From contig NZ_LDTB01000023.1 in assembly GCF_001476895.1 (NCBI RefSeq), forward strand, positions 1 through 34,740: DNA of 34,740 nucleotides, written 5' to 3'. Below the pieces are notes generated by a model, which saw nothing but the letters and a program-made list of their open reading frames with translations, searched no databases and was not told the origin of the DNA. The stretch is from Sphingomonas endophytica (GTDB taxonomy: Bacteria > Pseudomonadota > Alphaproteobacteria > Sphingomonadales > Sphingomonadaceae). Position numbers and translations under genes: made by a program. This document shows positions 33,638 to 34,740 of this stretch, piece by piece; position 1 is the stretch's first letter; every line of letters begins with the position of its first letter.

Positions 33638-34153
33638 TCAGCCCTTCAGATAGGGGGCGGCGCCGCTTTCCGGCTTGTCATGCTCGCTGATCGAGTTGAG
33701 CTGGATGTAATTGTGGATGCCCATGCGTTCGATCATCTCGAACTGGCGCTCCAGCGTGTCGACATGCTCTTCCTCGCTGGCCAGGATGCGCGCGAACAGC
33801 TCGCGGCTGACGAAATCCTTGACCTCTTCGCAATAGGCGATCGCGGCCTTCAGCTGTGCGACGGCCTCGATCTCCATCGCGAGATCGGCCTTGAGGATTT
33901 CCTCGACCGTCTCGCCGATCCGCAGCCGGCCGAGCAGCTGGAAGTTGGGCAGTCCGTCGAGGAACAGGATGCGCTCCGCCAGCCAGTCGGCGTGCTTCAT
34001 CTCGTCGATCGATTCGTGACGCTCGAACTCGGCGAGCTTGTAGACGCCCCAATGGTCGAACAGGCGGTAATGCAACCAATATTGGTTGATCGCGGTCAGC
34101 TCGTTCCTGAGCGACTCGTTCAAAAATTCGATGACTTTCGGGTCACCCTTCAT
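33638..34153 (-). CDS. bfr: Bacterioferritin
   Basis: Haem-containing iron-storage protein that forms a 24-subunit shell and oxidises Fe(II). The 171-residue protein aligns without gaps to the known ferroxidase ligands: E18, E51, H54, E94, E127 and H130, and it has the haem-ligand Met at 52 (SIDEMKHADW). The C-terminus is slightly extended (SEHDKPESGAAPYLKG). The start is ATG 34153, with GGAGGT at ideal spacing; an earlier in-frame start would add 16 residues without support. It follows bfd by 88 nt on the same strand, so the two are probably cotranscribed. Confidence 0.96.
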   Translation of the reverse strand: MKGDPKVIEFLNESLRNELTAINQYWLHYRLFDHWGVYKLAEFERHESIDEMKHADWLAERILFLDGLPNFQLLGRLRIGETVEEILKADLAMEIEAVAQLKAAIAYCEEVKDFVSRELFARILASEEEHVDTLERQFEMIERMGIHNYIQLNSISEHDKPESGAAPYLKG

Positions 34154-34241
34154 CGTATCGACCTCCGTTGAATGGAGACCGGATACAGATGTCGGCGTCA
34201 CGGCGAAAGTCTAAAAGCCGTTGCATCCATAGTTGAGAACG

Positions 34242-34412
34242 CTACGCAGCCGCGCGTTCCTGCGCGATGATCTCTCGTGCGAAAGCGACGCATTGTCCAC
34301 ACTTGGCCTGACGACCGAGGCATTTGTACGCCTGGCAGGTGGTGGTGGCGCCGGCCCGCGCGGCCTCCCGCACCTGACACTCCCTGATGGCATTGCACAC
34401 GCAAACGACCAT
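34242..34412 (-). CDS. bfd: Bacterioferritin-associated ferredoxin
   Basis: Small [2Fe-2S] protein that docks on bacterioferritin and supplies electrons to release stored iron. The 56-residue protein has the exact Bfd ligand spacing C4, C6 (VVCVCNAIRE) and C38, C41 (KCGQCV), plus two further cysteines, C26 and C31, whose role is unclear. GGAAGGAG precedes ATG 34412; the in-frame ATG eight codons upstream has no such site. It is promoter-proximal to bfr. A candidate Fur box lies 37-51 nt upstream of the start, in line with iron-starvation induction of bfd in other proteobacteria. Confidence 0.95.
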   Translation of the reverse strand: MVVCVCNAIRECQVREAARAGATTTCQAYKCLGRQAKCGQCVAFAREIIAQERAAA

Positions 34413-34443
34413 GGCGGCTCCTTCCCGATAGCGCACGAATAGC

Positions 34444-34463
34444 GATAATGAGAATGGATCGCA
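34444..34463 (+). promoter_or_regulatory. Fur-box-like motif upstream of bfd-bfr
   Basis: GATAATGAGAATGGATCGCA on the plus strand. Compared with the 19-bp Fur consensus, the left half is nearly perfect (GATAATGA.AAT) and the right half weak. The inner 15 bases (34449-34463) match the motif before nuo at 14 of 15. Position in the 75-nt gap between the DUF418 stop and the bfd start fits an operator. Confidence 0.55.
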
Positions 34464-34487
34464 AGCGTTATTGCGTGGCGCTCGCAG

Positions 34488-34740
34488 CTATTGTGGGGAA
34501 CGGAGTGTTACGACGCGCCCCTGCGTGGCGCATCGCCACAGCCATTCCGCCGGGCCGTAGTGAAACCGCGCCAGCCACCAGCGCGGCCAGACCAGCATCG
34601 CGCCCCAGGCGGCCGGGAGCGGCAGATAGAGCAGGGCGCGGTCCCAGCGTGCGAACTGCCCCGCGCCCCAGCCATAGAACACGCCGCTGAAGACGATGCT
34701 GCACGCCAGATAGTTGCTGAGCGCCACGCGGCCGGCCGCG
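34488..34740 (-). CDS. DUF418 domain membrane protein, C-terminal part (5' end outside window)
   Basis: The frame is open to the window edge. The visible 83 residues match the C-terminal end of DUF418 proteins: VALSNYLACSIVFSGVFYGW, then PLPAAWGAMLVWPRWWLARF and HYGPAEWLWRCATQGRV. These are multi-pass membrane proteins of unknown function, often called YeiB-like. The end of the last membrane segments and the characteristic FHYGPAEWLWR are clear. The gene lies upstream of bfd in the same direction, separated by 75 nt holding the Fur-like motif. Confidence 0.85.
   Translation of the reverse strand, partial: AAGRVALSNYLACSIVFSGVFYGWGAGQFARWDRALLYLPLPAAWGAMLVWPRWWLARFHYGPAEWLWRCATQGRVVTLRSPQ

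Noticed and set aside
1..34740. Search for mobile elements, prophage, toxin-antitoxin or defence genes
   Set aside because: Every substantial gene is a recognisable housekeeping or core alphaproteobacterial family; no transposase, integrase or attachment repeat was found, including next to the tRNA-Pro 3' end.

Overview
The window is about 34.7 kb of GC-rich bacterial chromosome with tightly packed, strongly GC3-biased genes. It most resembles a Sphingomonas-type alphaproteobacterium. The evidence is gene content and order (tonB-exbB-exbD-exbD, a full nuo operon running into birA-coaX-RNase J-DUF1467, yajC-secD-secF-Mth938, YfgM/BamB/Der), RNase J in place of an RNase E-led arrangement, and a CCCCGG-cored palindromic repeat of a kind seen in sphingomonads. 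The genus is inference from content and protein style; no search was run. I see no prophage, insertion sequence, CRISPR array or defence island. This is core-genome sequence, and its points of interest are regulatory sites and small additions to known operons.

Layout. 1-2.4 kb: the TonB energy-transduction system (3' part of tonB, exbB, two exbD paralogues), closed by a UUCG-loop terminator. 2.5-4.2 kb: a small secreted TPR-like protein behind a PHO-box-like array, then dcd (reverse strand) and a Nudix hydrolase (forward strand). 4.2-19.4 kb: all 14 complex I subunits, nuoA-N, mostly with overlapping start and stop codons, plus an NTF2/SnoaL-like gene between nuoD and nuoE and a 20-codon mini-ORF between nuoI and nuoJ. 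19.4-23.4 kb: the same strand continues with birA, coaX, RNase J, DUF1467 and DUF983 genes. 23.4-26.9 kb: reverse-strand yajC-secD-secF-Mth938, with a large inverted repeat between secD and secF. 27-29.5 kb: tRNA-Pro(GGG), a Crp/Fnr regulator coupled to an unknown membrane protein, and panB. 29.5-33.6 kb: a YfgM-like TPR protein, bamB, der and an orphan Hpt protein. 33.6-34.7 kb: reverse-strand bfd-bfr iron storage pair and the 3' end of a DUF418 membrane protein gene.

How the genes work together. Most encode envelope energetics and biogenesis: complex I builds the proton gradient, ExbB/ExbD/TonB spend it on outer-membrane uptake, SecDF uses it for protein export, and BamB and the YfgM-like protein handle outer-membrane or exported proteins. 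CoaX and PanB both serve coenzyme A synthesis. Iron is a second thread. A 15-bp Fur-box-like motif (TGAGAATGRATCGCA) lies upstream of both the nuo operon and bfd-bfr, matching at 14 of 15 positions. This suggests, without proving, that iron-cluster-rich complex I and the iron store share one iron-responsive regulator.

The strongest leads are the shared Fur-like motif, the four-unit 11-bp PHO-like array, the NTF2-like gene inside the nuo operon, the His-rich insertion in NuoL, and a hairpin that would hide the ribosome-binding site of the Hpt gene.
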